A model generated the notes under the pieces. The model searched no databases. It was not told the DNA's origin and saw nothing but the letters and a program-made list of their open reading frames with translations. Positions 21,679 through 30,287 of a stretch of DNA of 37,630 nucleotides are shown here, piece after piece. The stretch is from Patescibacteria group bacterium (lineage in GTDB: Bacteria > Patescibacteriota > Patescibacteriia > Patescibacteriales > WJLG01), in contig JAQUPS010000014.1 in NCBI GenBank assembly GCA_028716485.1, positions 1 to 37,630 on the forward strand, in the 5' to 3' direction. Position 1 is the stretch's first letter; each line of letters opens with the position of its first letter. The position numbers and the translations under genes were made by a program.

Positions 21679-22131
21679 TTAAACTATTTCTTCCCCTTCT
21701 TCTCCTTTGTAAACTCCTTTGGTATCGACAATCAGCGCTAATTCTTTCAAGTGAGAACTGACCGGGCGTTCTCTCTTTGCCACTGTCTTAGGCACGGCAT
21801 GCATTTCTTCGGCGGCGGCCTCCTCGGCTGACAACAAATCTTTCAAGGGATTCTTGTGATTCCAAATCCGCAGATTGGGTTTCTTGAAAGTCTGGATAAT
21901 ATTCAAAACAAAATAATGAAATGGCCGGCCGTTTATTTTCACGAAAGCGAACGCGCCGATAATTATAAAATCGAGCAAAGCTACTAAAATAAACCAGATC
22001 AAATCAAGCAATTTCCAGGCGGGCACCAGAAAACCCAGGCCGACCAGGCAGATGATGAACTGTCTGGCGGTAATCGGCCCGATAATTTTATCCTCAACAT
22101 CGATGAATTGAGGAACGGTGAACATCTGCAT
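21679..22131 (-). CDS. PrgI-family membrane protein of a T4SS-like machine (150 aa)
   Basis: The start MQMFTVPQFIDVEDKIIGPITARQF is the PrgI signature. Two membrane helices follow (about residues 27-45 and 48-68), then GRPFHYFVLNIIQTFKKPNLRIW, also typical, and a variable acidic tail. PrgI corresponds in position to VirB3 and sits next to the VirB4 ATPase in Gram-positive-type secretion systems. Here the inserted 23S-IVP gene separates it from the TraC-N gene. Confidence 0.92.
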   Translation of the reverse strand: MQMFTVPQFIDVEDKIIGPITARQFIICLVGLGFLVPAWKLLDLIWFILVALLDFIIIGAFAFVKINGRPFHYFVLNIIQTFKKPNLRIWNHKNPLKDLLSAEEAAAEEMHAVPKTVAKRERPVSSHLKELALIVDTKGVYKGEEGEEIV

Positions 22132-22270
22132 CGGAAATTTTTAATTTCTAATTTTTAATTTTTTAAATAATTTTTAAATGCTTAATTTTTAAATAATCAG
22201 CCTTGATGTCAAATTTAAAAATTAAAAATTTGGATTTATTTTAAAAATTTAAAAATTAAAAATTTTGTAT
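22132..22270. repeat. A/T word-repeat spacer (aaatttttaaat)
   Basis: The 144-nt gap upstream of prgI consists mostly of TTTAAAAATT-type words in both orientations. No gene or terminator is seen. Confidence 0.65.
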
Positions 22271-22275
22271 TTATC

Positions 22276-23862
22276 TCAAAACCGAAGGTTATTATTCAAA
22301 TCCATCACCGCCTCGAATTCGTCTTTGGACAAATAATTCAGCCCCTGATCCTTGCGCTCTTTCATTATAACATCAATTGTTTTGCCTGAGCTAATGCTTT
22401 CCTGCCCCATGGCCAAATAAGTCTTATTGACCGGGTTCAACCGCCAAACTCTGATGCCTTCAATCTTCTTATCAATTCCCTCTTTTTCTAAAAGGGCGAT
22501 TTTTTCCTCGATTTTAGCGACGCGGCGCGAAGGCACCGGATCAAGGCGGCGAAAATTAACCAAGTCCATATAAGCCAGTTCGTCAATCGGACTCATTGTT
22601 CGCGGCGCTGGCTTGATATCTTCCATCCTTTTTTTATTTCCCACCACCGCGGCTGTCCGCTTTGTTTCATTGTCCGCCGATTTTAACGGCTGCGGAATTT
22701 CGACTTTCGGCGCCGCGGCCGGAATCACCGGCGGCTTGGGCGCTTCCGTTATTTTTAGCGCGCCGGATGGAATATTTTTTGCCAGGGATTGAGGCAAAAT
22801 TTCGCCGGTCAGCGAAACCGCTCCGATATCGGATTCCGCGGCTGGCTTGTCCTCGGCGACAGCTGAACGTTTTCTTAACGCTGTCAGATCATAATCAACA
22901 TCGCGAGCCGCGGACGCTTTCAAATCAATCGGCTTGCCGGTCATAGCTTGGGCGGAGGCGGGCTTGCTTTTCGGCGGCACAGTCCGCTGAGCGATAGCCT
23001 GTTTTATCTCCTCCTCGTTAAAAATAAAACTGGTTCCGCCGATATTGCTTCTCGCGCTTACTTTCCCCGGGCTGACGCCGAACTTTTGCTCATCAACTGC
23101 CAATTTTTTCTGCGCGATTCCCAAAATCCGATCCGCGTCCGGCTCGGACATTTTCAAGCCGCCGGAGGCGATATCTTTCAGCAAATTCTCTTTAACATCG
23201 ACCTTGGTGCGCACGCCGCGCAAATAGGTAAGCAATAATTCTTGAAATCTTTTGCGCAAATTTTCACTGGCAAAACTTACCCGGGTTTCGTTCATCACTT
23301 CTCCCAGCATCAGATTGACTTTTTCTTCCGGCACTATTTTTAAAGCCGTGGATAATTTTCCCGCCGCCGCGATATCCGCCTTGTCTTCTTCTAAATAATT
23401 GACCGGCGTTGGCGGGTTTACCGGCTTGTCCTCCGCAGCCTTGGCGAAGGGGGACCTGCCAGTCATAGCCCCGCCCTGCGGAGCGACGACTGGGGCGCGC
23501 CTCACCACCGGACCGCTCGCCGCCGCTTTATTGCCGTAAAATGGCGAGGTTACTTCAGGTTGCGGTGAAGCCTTTTTGGACATCGCGCCGCTCAAATAAT
23601 CCATCGCCGAAACAAAAATTTTATCTTCCAGCTCCTTGGCCAATTTATTGGCGACAACAGGGGCCAGATTATATTCGATGATCAGATTGGCGGTAAGATT
23701 TTTGTAATACAATTCCCCCACCATCACGCGCATCACGAAGTTGGCCAATTCCACGCCATATTCGCTTTCCAATTCTTCCAAGCGCGCCAAAACCGCGCCA
23801 GCAGAAATTTTCTGCTTGACGTCGGCGGGAAGATTATTGAATTTTTCTAAATACTCGAGCAT
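22276..23862 (-). CDS. unknown Ala/Pro-rich protein of the T4SS-like operon (528 aa)
   Basis: No family is recognised. The N-terminal 95 residues form a helical domain (LEELESEYGVELANFVMRVM). Then come a low-complexity linker, a second helical block (about 175-265), a long Ala/Pro/Lys linker, and a C-terminal globular part (about 420-528, with EKIALLEKEGIDKKIEGIRVW). There is no signal or membrane segment, so it is probably cytoplasmic. The first linker holds MTGRSPFAKAAEDKP, read from a GC-rich palindromic repeat of a kind often found inserted in-frame in Patescibacteria proteins. The helical N-domain looks similar in pattern to that of the next gene upstream (335 aa). An AT-rich gap with inverted words lies before its start. 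Confidence 0.8.
   Translation of the reverse strand: MLEYLEKFNNLPADVKQKISAGAVLARLEELESEYGVELANFVMRVMVGELYYKNLTANLIIEYNLAPVVANKLAKELEDKIFVSAMDYLSGAMSKKASPQPEVTSPFYGNKAAASGPVVRRAPVVAPQGGAMTGRSPFAKAAEDKPVNPPTPVNYLEEDKADIAAAGKLSTALKIVPEEKVNLMLGEVMNETRVSFASENLRKRFQELLLTYLRGVRTKVDVKENLLKDIASGGLKMSEPDADRILGIAQKKLAVDEQKFGVSPGKVSARSNIGGTSFIFNEEEIKQAIAQRTVPPKSKPASAQAMTGKPIDLKASAARDVDYDLTALRKRSAVAEDKPAAESDIGAVSLTGEILPQSLAKNIPSGALKITEAPKPPVIPAAAPKVEIPQPLKSADNETKRTAAVVGNKKRMEDIKPAPRTMSPIDELAYMDLVNFRRLDPVPSRRVAKIEEKIALLEKEGIDKKIEGIRVWRLNPVNKTYLAMGQESISSGKTIDVIMKERKDQGLNYLSKDEFEAVMDLNNNLRF
23422..23455 (-). repeat. in-frame repeat encoding SPFAKAAEDKP
   Basis: A GC-rich element with the core GTCCTCCGCAGCCTTGGCG (plus strand) and partial dyad symmetry lies in the linker of the 528-aa protein and keeps the frame. 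Confidence 0.6.
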
Positions 23863-23962
23863 TGCTAAATTGTTATATCGCTATATTGCTAAACTTGGTC
23901 AACTTTGCTACTCAACAATTTAACCGTTTAGCAATTTAACAATCCTTACTTTAAAACTTTTA
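23863..23962. repeat. gctaaattgtta word repeats, inverted
   Basis: ATTGCTAAATTGTTATATCG and TTTAGCAATTTAACAATCC face each other in the 103-nt gap between the 335-aa and 528-aa genes. Confidence 0.65.
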
Positions 23963-23965
23963 ACT

Positions 23966-24973
23966 TTATAACTTTCTGCTTGTCTTCTTAATTTCTTCTT
24001 CCACCGCCTTTCTTTGCAGGCTATTAGGGGGATATTTTTCCATTATTTTATTCAACTGTTCCAGTTTTTCTTTCCTCTCCTCTTCCTCTTTTTCCTCAGC
24101 CAGATGGCGGGCGGAAAATACAACCGCCTGTTTTGACTCTGCCACTTGTTTCGGCAAACTCTCGATTTTTTCTTTGGCTTGCGCTAATTTTTCCTCGGCC
24201 GGAATTTCAAAAGGCAATATCTGCCAGCCTTCGCCGGTATCATCCGGCATGCTTTCGGGAAAAAATTTCAGATTGCGATAAATCGTCAGAATCTCCTTGA
24301 CCTTTTCTTTTTCCGGCTGGCTCAATTTTACCGCGCTCTTTGAGCCGATTAAATAACGGGATAAGGCAACGCTGTCAAAAATCGAACTGCCGTTAACTTC
24401 AATAAAATTTTTCAGCCAATTGCCGATGGCGCCGGATAAAGACTTTCCGCCGGCCAGCACGGTGCCGGAGGTCAAAATTTCCTCATTGGCCAGCAACATC
24501 TTAACCAGTTCGCCGCTAAATTTCAGATCCTTATCCAAAATATAAAAGATCTGATGATTGATGGCGTCTAAAATAATCGGGTGATTTTTCAGTTCGGAGA
24601 GCAAATTTTTCATAAACATTTCGGACAAATAATTCTTCTCCTCCTCGACAGTCATCGTCTTGCCAGGATTAAAATTCAAAAAATCCAACCGTTTTTTCAG
24701 CGGATTGACTACGCTATCGATAAAATCAGCGGTAATTTTCTGCGCCGTGGCCGAAGATGTTTCCAGCCTTTCTTCCAGATAGGGCGCGATTTTATCCATC
24801 GATAAATCATCAGTGGCCAAAAAAATCAGCGCCATGCTCAAAGGCCCGGTTTCAATATTGTTTCTTTGCGCTACCGCTTCAATATTTTTTACGGCCTCGT
24901 CGCCGTCCACAGTTAAAATCACCTCGGGCTCGAGTTCGCTGAATTTGTTCAAGCTGTCTTGGATGTATGGCAT
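23966..24973 (-). CDS. unknown soluble helical protein of the T4SS-like operon (335 aa)
   Basis: No family is recognised. It is helical and charged, with no signal or membrane segment. The N-terminal 100 residues (VKNIEAVAQRNNIETGPLSMALIFLA) resemble in pattern the start of the 528-aa protein, and the last 80 residues are a highly charged coiled coil (HLAEEKEEEERKEKLEQL). The ATG lies 3 nt after the stop of the VirB6-like gene, so both are tightly co-translated. It could be a cytoplasmic partner of the membrane channel. Confidence 0.82.
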   Translation of the reverse strand: MPYIQDSLNKFSELEPEVILTVDGDEAVKNIEAVAQRNNIETGPLSMALIFLATDDLSMDKIAPYLEERLETSSATAQKITADFIDSVVNPLKKRLDFLNFNPGKTMTVEEEKNYLSEMFMKNLLSELKNHPIILDAINHQIFYILDKDLKFSGELVKMLLANEEILTSGTVLAGGKSLSGAIGNWLKNFIEVNGSSIFDSVALSRYLIGSKSAVKLSQPEKEKVKEILTIYRNLKFFPESMPDDTGEGWQILPFEIPAEEKLAQAKEKIESLPKQVAESKQAVVFSARHLAEEKEEEERKEKLEQLNKIMEKYPPNSLQRKAVEEEIKKTSRKL

Positions 24974-24976
24974 AAA

Positions 24977-27550
24977 TTAGGCTTTCTCAATGACTATGTC
25001 CTTAAAATCATCGACTGTCTTATTATCAGGTTCGAAATCCGGTCCATTATTAGGAATTTGATTAGAAACGTTAATAACTTCACTGAACTTGGAAATATCT
25101 CCTCCGCCCTTACTGAGAGCGGCCAAACCTTGCTTAAGATTTTTAACAATTTTGGCTTCTTTAGCGCCAGGTCCGCCGGTTTTCGCCGCGATAATTCTAA
25201 GTTGTTTAACCATATTTTCCAAAGCCTTATCATTGCCCGCGAAACTTTTCAGCCGTTCCTTGCTTTTTTCGCTTTGGCCTTCGGCGTTATAAAAAGAATT
25301 GTCCCCCAGTTCAAGTAAGGTTGAGGCTCCCGCGCCAAACGCATCGGCTAATTTTTTAGCGCCCTCCTGAATTGCGATGGCCTCCTTGGTAGCGTCCATT
25401 GTCACTTTATTGGGATGATACCCCTTAATCATATCACGCAGAGCCGCTGGTAAATTGGCTCCGACGCCGGCCGCCAAATTATTTTCTTTTTCTCCGTAAT
25501 CCTTTTCAACTTTCTCTTTTTGCGTCTTTTTTTCTAGCGGCTTCAGATTCGAGTTAGCGTCAATGGCCGCGAGATCAATAGATTTTTGCGTGCGTAATTT
25601 GCCCAAATCGGTCTGATTGAATTTATTATCATAATCCGTTTCTGCTCGTTTCTTCTTCTCCTCAAATTCAACTTCAATCGGCTTAGTCTTCGCTTTAAAT
25701 TCAACTTCAATCGGATTAATTTTTTTAGTATACCCTTCCTCGGCTTCATTGACTTTTTTCTTATACTCTTTTTCGGCCTCTTCTTTCTTGTTTTTGTAAT
25801 ATTGGTGCTCTTCTTCCCTGCCTTTATAGCTCGGGTCTAAAGTCCGGACGTAATTTTTTGCCTGACCCAAAGAATTATCCATGAATGTTGTCGCGGATTT
25901 TATGGCGATATTCTTTTCCTCTAAGTAAGATTTCTCATCAGCTTGGCGCTTAATATCGTAAGGTTTAATTTTTTCATCGTGCTCCGCTTGTGCGGCGCTG
26001 ATTTTATTGTCCCGGGTATTTTTTAATTTATTATATTCTCCGGCTTTCTTGGCGGCGCGTCCAGTCGCTACATGGCGGCCAAGATGAACTATACCCGGAA
26101 CCGCGGCCAGTAAGCCGGCCGGACCTATAAAGCTCGCTGCGCCAATTCCAGCCAACGCGCCTCCGCCAACGCGCAAGGCGGTTTTTCCGCCCTTGGCCAA
26201 ACGAGTATTAGCAAATTCTTGAATTGCTTTTTGTTGTTCAGGCCCGCCCAAGCCGACCTTCTTCAAAGTCTTTGACCAATCCGCGGCTTTTTCCTTGGCG
26301 ATTCCACCGACTATACCCTTAGCGCCAGAAGTGCCGACTCTGCCCAAAGCCTGTAAACTTTTTCCAGTGCCAAGCCCGGTTCTTGCCTGTATTTTCCCCA
26401 GTCCAAGCGCCGCCCCTCCGGCAATACCCATAGCCGCCGCGCCGCCCATTTTCGCGGTATCCGTAACGGCTCGAGTAGCTTTTTTCTGTAAAAATTTCGC
26501 GCCGCCCTGAAGCTTGGCCATACCCGCGCCGGCGATTTTGCCGACTGCGCCGCCCATTTGCTGAGCGATGATTAATCCGCCCAGCAACATACCGATGGAA
26601 ATAATAAATTTTGTAATATCATCAGTGGTCATTATTTTCGTCAACCCGGCAGGTTGGATTGAAGAATCGGCAACATTAAAACCCAAAATAGAGGATCCGG
26701 AGTTTGCATTGCCCAAAGAAACAAAAGATAGCCAGAGAAAAAAAGCTAAAACCGGGCCGACAATGACATTTTTCGTAAATTCGTCCCACCATTGAGAAAC
26801 ATATTTCTGTCCTTGTGGAAAAGTCGCCAGAAGATAAGCCAAAGGCGAAAGAATAATATATATCCAAAGCATAATTATCCTATAAACCAAAACACACAAA
26901 AGCACGATCAAAACAACCAAAGCGATTATTACATAAACTAAAGCAAAAAGATAAGCGCTAAAAATGCCAGCCGCGTCAGCGGCAGTATTAGCCGAACCAA
27001 CTGCTGTCTGGATGGTAAGCAAGTCATTAAGCCCCAACATTTGTGTCAGTTTTACGCCGCCACTAATATTGAAAGCACTGACAAAGGTATTCATAATCAA
27101 TTGCGCCGCGTCAATGATCAGGCCGCAGATTGTTTTGGAAAAATTTATCAGGATTGCCATGATAATCAGTTTGGGAACCATTTTTTTAATGTCATAACCC
27201 TCAACCCGCAAAATAGTGGCAAAAGCGATTACCAGAAGAATCAAAATAAAAAACATGTTGCATAAATCCCGCACAAGCACCCAGCCATTCGTAACCGCGG
27301 TCGAAGTAATGAATCCGTTATAATCGGCCACCTGAATTAGAATCGCCATTATCATAGTTAATACTTTACCGAGCGCGTTGACAATAGAACCTATTATGCT
27401 GGTGAGCAGATTAACGCCATCGGCGACAAAATCGGCATGGGCGAAATTGCCGGCAACGAATATTCCGAATATCAAAAACAAAACAATGCCGGAAACCATC
27501 CGCTTGTTCGAGGAAAAAAAATTTTTATTTTTTATATTTCTTTCTACCAT
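24977..27550 (-). CDS. VirB6/TrbL-like polytopic membrane protein (857 aa)
   Basis: The N-terminal third has about seven or eight membrane segments: a signal-like helix at about 18-40, then segments to about 330 including FFILILLVIAFATIL and VIIALVVLIVLLCVLVYRIIMLWIYIILSPLAYLLA. A Gly/Ala-rich stretch follows (about 330-520), then a long charged coiled coil (about 520-690) and an acidic tail. This layout fits VirB6/TrbL-type channel proteins of Gram-positive-like T4SS, with an extended soluble tail. It is the second gene of the operon. Its ATG overlaps a perfect TTTCTCGCGAGAAA palindrome. The family call rests on topology and context rather than a sequence motif. Confidence 0.8.
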   Translation of the reverse strand: MVERNIKNKNFFSSNKRMVSGIVLFLIFGIFVAGNFAHADFVADGVNLLTSIIGSIVNALGKVLTMIMAILIQVADYNGFITSTAVTNGWVLVRDLCNMFFILILLVIAFATILRVEGYDIKKMVPKLIIMAILINFSKTICGLIIDAAQLIMNTFVSAFNISGGVKLTQMLGLNDLLTIQTAVGSANTAADAAGIFSAYLFALVYVIIALVVLIVLLCVLVYRIIMLWIYIILSPLAYLLATFPQGQKYVSQWWDEFTKNVIVGPVLAFFLWLSFVSLGNANSGSSILGFNVADSSIQPAGLTKIMTTDDITKFIISIGMLLGGLIIAQQMGGAVGKIAGAGMAKLQGGAKFLQKKATRAVTDTAKMGGAAAMGIAGGAALGLGKIQARTGLGTGKSLQALGRVGTSGAKGIVGGIAKEKAADWSKTLKKVGLGGPEQQKAIQEFANTRLAKGGKTALRVGGGALAGIGAASFIGPAGLLAAVPGIVHLGRHVATGRAAKKAGEYNKLKNTRDNKISAAQAEHDEKIKPYDIKRQADEKSYLEEKNIAIKSATTFMDNSLGQAKNYVRTLDPSYKGREEEHQYYKNKKEEAEKEYKKKVNEAEEGYTKKINPIEVEFKAKTKPIEVEFEEKKKRAETDYDNKFNQTDLGKLRTQKSIDLAAIDANSNLKPLEKKTQKEKVEKDYGEKENNLAAGVGANLPAALRDMIKGYHPNKVTMDATKEAIAIQEGAKKLADAFGAGASTLLELGDNSFYNAEGQSEKSKERLKSFAGNDKALENMVKQLRIIAAKTGGPGAKEAKIVKNLKQGLAALSKGGGDISKFSEVINVSNQIPNNGPDFEPDNKTVDDFKDIVIEKA

Positions 27551-27602
27551 TTCTCGCGAGAAAAATTATTAAAGTCAAGGTTTCATTGTTGAATAAAAAA
27601 TA

Positions 27603-28271
27603 TCAATTGCCTGGCGATCCGGGCGCGTGAAATTGCTGCAACATCGTTTGATCGGCATAGGTTGAATATCCGGGACTCGCTGACAAAGTTTCTAGTCCCG
27701 AATTCACGATTGTTGACGGCGACAAACTCATTATTCCGATAATAATCACTGCCAAAATAAGCGGAACGATAATGGCAATTAAGTCCAAAAAAATCAATCC
27801 AATTTTTTCCAAAAGGCCGATTTTTTTAGCCGCATTCTTAAAAGTTTCTGACCCGGAACCGCTTTGCAAATTATTCGGCAGCCATTCCTCGCCCAAAGAG
27901 CAAAATATTTTTTCACCAAAAACCGAATGGCCAAAAACGTGGAGATTGATATAGGCCAAGGCCAGCGGAATGGCGAAAGGATCAAGCATATTTATCCAGG
28001 CTTGCTTAAGAAATCGGCTGGTGGCGGATGATGCGCCGCCGGAAGATCCTCCGGCAGATGAAGCTTCGGCGCCAGGCTTGCCGGCCTCTTTGGCCATCTT
28101 CGCTATACTTTTTTTCTGTCCCAAAGTATCGCCGGTTTCATTTTCTTCCGCTCCGGCGGTGGCGCTCAATCTTTCCTGCGCGTTATCTTCCCGCAGCTGT
28201 CCGGCAGCGCGAAGCTGTTCACTCTCGGATAAGGTCGGCCGGTTCAATAATGCTTCATCAATATTTGCCAT
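27603..28271 (-). CDS. membrane protein, first gene of the T4SS-like operon (222 aa)
   Basis: I start at the ATG at 28271. The track start is 35 codons upstream, but that extension lies inside a block of palindromic repeats and is unlikely to be protein. The N-terminal 85 residues are polar, Ala/Glu/Ser-rich and low in order. They are followed by a hydrophobic stretch (about 95-115) and a strong membrane helix (IGLIFLDLIAIIVPLILAVIIIGIM, about 150-178), with a Gly/Ser/Pro C-terminus likely outside. No family is recognised. Position directly before the VirB6-like gene suggests a channel or pilus component. Confidence 0.75.
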   Translation of the reverse strand: MANIDEALLNRPTLSESEQLRAAGQLREDNAQERLSATAGAEENETGDTLGQKKSIAKMAKEAGKPGAEASSAGGSSGGASSATSRFLKQAWINMLDPFAIPLALAYINLHVFGHSVFGEKIFCSLGEEWLPNNLQSGSGSETFKNAAKKIGLLEKIGLIFLDLIAIIVPLILAVIIIGIMSLSPSTIVNSGLETLSASPGYSTYADQTMLQQFHAPGSPGN

Positions 28272-28280
28272 ATCATTTTG

Positions 28281-28360
28281 GTAGGCGCGCGATATTTTGC
28301 GCGCTTTTGGACGCGGTATCTCGCGCCCAGCGGATTTGAACGCAAGATATTGCGTTCCGG
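28281..28360. repeat. three-hairpin repeat block in the operon leader
   Basis: GCGCGCGATATTTTGCGCGC, a second imperfect stem (GGACGCG / CGCGCCC), and GAACGCAAGATATTGCGTTCC lie in a row. The last matches the palindrome at 15652-15674; the first keeps the same ATATTTT loop but has both arms changed in a matching way. Confidence 0.8.
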
Positions 28361-28438
28361 CGTATCTCAAAATCACCTAAAAACAACCTGATAAATACCA
28401 AAAAATACGGGAATTTGCTTGCTCGCTGTATTGCTATA

Positions 28439-28467
28439 ATTATAACATAATCAATAAAATTGTTGAA
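28439..28467 (-). promoter_or_regulatory. candidate promoter of the T4SS-like operon
   Basis: A perfect TATAAT on the minus strand (28444-28439) with a weak TTCAAC 17 bp upstream. It lies between a terminator and the operon, giving a leader of about 160 nt that carries the hairpin block. Confidence 0.5.
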
Positions 28468-28480
28468 TAGCCGAGAGGTG

Positions 28481-28514
28481 AAAAAAAATCCCGAAAAAGA
28501 CAAAGAAATTCGGG
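28481..28514 (-). terminator. second terminator behind the M23 gene
   Basis: CCCGAA / TTCGGG stem then eight T on the minus strand, isolating the T4SS-like operon from upstream genes. Confidence 0.7.
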
Positions 28515-28550
28515 TCTAAGCCGCCGCGCCTTTTTTCTTGTTTGACAAAT

Positions 28551-28577
28551 AAAAACCCGCGATTTTAAAATCGCGGG
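28551..28577 (-). terminator. terminator of the M23 peptidase gene
   Basis: The 22-nt palindrome CCCGCGATTTTAAAATCGCGGG is followed on the minus strand by TTTTTATTTG. Confidence 0.88.
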
Positions 28578-28590
28578 ACCGATTAATAAG

Positions 28591-28869
28591 TCACATAATT
28601 CTCAATCGTCTGATTGCGCCGTTGAATTTAAGAATATAAATGCCAATCGGCAAAACAACATTCTGCCGATTTTGGCCAGAGGGATAATATCCGTTGATGG
28701 ATTTTTTCTCCCGTCCGGAAAGATCATAAATTAACAAGGAGATATTTTTCGCGATCCCCAGACCGAAAACGATTTTTCCGTCTTGCCAAAAAACGCAGTC
28801 GCTATTTTCATTTTTTCGGAAAAGACTGCTGATAGCGGTAATGAAGATGGGAACCATCGCCAGTCGCAC
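28591..28869 (-). pseudogene. out-of-frame C-terminal sorting-like tail of the M23 protein
   Basis: From about residue 18 of this frame the sequence reads NENSDCVFWQDG..., then IYDLSGREKK... and VVLPIGIYILKFNG...RLRIM. That resembles the C-terminal sorting or FlgD-like tail of secreted proteins (D-L-x-G-R ... P-x-G-x-Y-x-L-K). It continues the M23 frame after a +1 shift at a run of six A (28811-28816). One A fewer would fuse the two into a single protein of about 263 aa. The first 17 residues of this frame are just the shadow of the M23 sequence. Confidence 0.75.
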
Positions 28870-29377
28870 TTTTAATGCAATAACCGGTGTTGCCGCAGAA
28901 ACCTATTAGCTGACCGCGTGAAAGACTCTGCCCCTCTTTAACTCTTGTTAAATAGTCAACACCGTCTTTGATCTGATTCGCCATATGGCAAAACCTGCCA
29001 TACGTTCCGTCATTGTAAGCGACAACAACGATGTTGCCAAATCCATAATTATCCACACTGGTAGTGCCAGGAATATTTTTTACCCTAACCACGGTGCAAG
29101 GCGCTGGCGAAACGATTTGATCGCCCCAGGCCAGCGCAAAATCAAAAGCATACATCATTGTCTTGAACTTAGGACTGGCATTATGCGTGGCATTATTTAA
29201 CCCGATTTGATCATCTTTACTCGCCCTTGCCAGCGGGTCGTCATAATTTCCTTGAGTGCATGAATAAGTTTTCCCGATCGGGAATGGCAGCATATACCAT
29301 TCCGGCGGATCGACGGTTTGGCCAGACGCAGCCAAACAGCAAATAAAATACATCTGGAATAAAATCTTGCCTTTCAT
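28808..29377 (-). CDS. secreted M23-type peptidase, frameshifted before its tail (189 aa)
   Basis: A signal peptide (MKGKILFQMYFICCLAASGQ) is followed by a LytM/M23-like domain. MYAFDFALAWGDQIVSP is the D-containing strand, GRFCHMANQI the middle His, and GDGSHLHYRYQ the HxH motif. The first metal His is not in the usual place next to MYAFDF; THNASP upstream may supply it. A strong AAGGAG lies 6 nt before the ATG. It would cut peptide cross-links in cell walls outside the cell. The reading frame stops right after HLHYRYQQSFPKK at an A6 run, cutting off a sorting-like tail in the next frame. This could be a real mutation, programmed slippage or an assembly error. Confidence 0.85.
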   Translation of the reverse strand: MKGKILFQMYFICCLAASGQTVDPPEWYMLPFPIGKTYSCTQGNYDDPLARASKDDQIGLNNATHNASPKFKTMMYAFDFALAWGDQIVSPAPCTVVRVKNIPGTTSVDNYGFGNIVVVAYNDGTYGRFCHMANQIKDGVDYLTRVKEGQSLSRGQLIGFCGNTGYCIKSATGDGSHLHYRYQQSFPKK

Positions 29378-29417
29378 TCCAATCTCCTTTTTTAGGTTTT
29401 GAAAGAACGTTTATATT

Positions 29418-30056
29418 TTAATATATTTTGATTGTGGAAATCGTCTTTTTAAAAAATGCTGACTTGTCGCCCCCGTCATTATAACCCATTCTTAGTATGA
29501 GAATGTTCTTGCCATTATTGATTGGGATTAAAAACGAATAGCTATGATCTGAATAGGAATAATCGGGAGTGTTGTAATCATAAAAAAAAGCTTGACCTGT
29601 CTGCCCGCTGGCAACAACAATCTTCTCCATTTTTAGAAGGCTATCCTGCGCTATCGGAGCTTCTTCTTCAAAAAATCCTTTATTAAGGCTTTCAATGGTG
29701 CCAGTGGCTACGATAATGCCTACATCGCCAGTCCCATAAGCTTCTGTGGCTTCCTTAATCGGCACGATATCGCCTTTTAGACTGCTGCTTGCGGAAACCA
29801 TGAGACTGAATTTATATCGGTTATCGGTTATAATTTTTTTCTGACCTTCATATTTAACCGTAATATCATAGCCAGAAAGGTCATACTGTTGAGTTTCGCC
29901 AGCCGTGCTCGAAGCCTTATTTTCCGCGGAGCTTGAAGCGGTTACAGAAATCGGCACGGTTTGAGTTGCTTGATTAGCTGGCTTTACGGTTTGATAAGCG
30001 CAGCCGGTTAAAGTGATCGATAACGCAATAGTTAAAATTAAAATTTTGTTTTGCAT
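29418..30056 (-). CDS. lipoprotein of unknown function (212 aa)
   Basis: A typical lipoprotein signal (ILILTIALSITLTGCAYQ, Cys at about 19) is followed by a Ser/Thr/Ala-rich linker (about 30-55). The globular domain of about 155 residues is strand-rich (YKFSLMVSASSS, FLIPINNGKNILILRMGY) and ends KKTISTIKIY, a pattern common in small lipoproteins that resemble PsbP-like or DUF-type surface domains. No catalytic motif is seen. It is anchored on the outer face of the membrane. No clear ribosome site is visible. It lies 40 nt upstream of the M23 gene and may be co-transcribed with it. Confidence 0.85.
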   Translation of the reverse strand: MQNKILILTIALSITLTGCAYQTVKPANQATQTVPISVTASSSAENKASSTAGETQQYDLSGYDITVKYEGQKKIITDNRYKFSLMVSASSSLKGDIVPIKEATEAYGTGDVGIIVATGTIESLNKGFFEEEAPIAQDSLLKMEKIVVASGQTGQAFFYDYNTPDYSYSDHSYSFLIPINNGKNILILRMGYNDGGDKSAFFKKTISTIKIY

Positions 30057-30228
30057 ATTTTTATGTTGATATTAAATTATGCCTTATTTTTACCAAAAAT
30101 TCATTATTCTGTCAAATTAGCTCGTGTAAAAAATTCGAGTAAGCGCCGCTATATAATAATGTGTATATTTTTTAAGTTAATCTTACGGCGAATATGGCGT
30201 TTCCACCAACCATTTTTAACCATTAAAC

Positions 30229-30271
30229 CCCTAAAAAAGAAAAAGACTCGCAACCGTAGTGTTACGAGTCT
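30229..30271 (-). terminator. terminator of RiPP locus 1
   Basis: AGACTCGTAAC / GTTGCGAGTCT, with a G-U pair only in minus-strand RNA, followed by TTTTTCTTTTTT. It ends the radical SAM gene's transcript. Confidence 0.88.
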
Positions 30272-30287
30272 TTAAAGCGCAGAGCGA

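Noticed and set aside
20410-23962. CRISPR array in the repeat-rich gaps
   Set aside because: The repeated words are about 10-13 nt, unevenly spaced, in both orientations and without spacers of constant size. No cas1/cas2 is present; the Cas4-like nuclease alone is not enough.
28272-28376. 35-codon N-terminal extension of the first T4SS-operon gene
   Set aside because: The extension is encoded by palindromic repeats and reads basic and unlike the rest; the ATG at 28271 is more likely.
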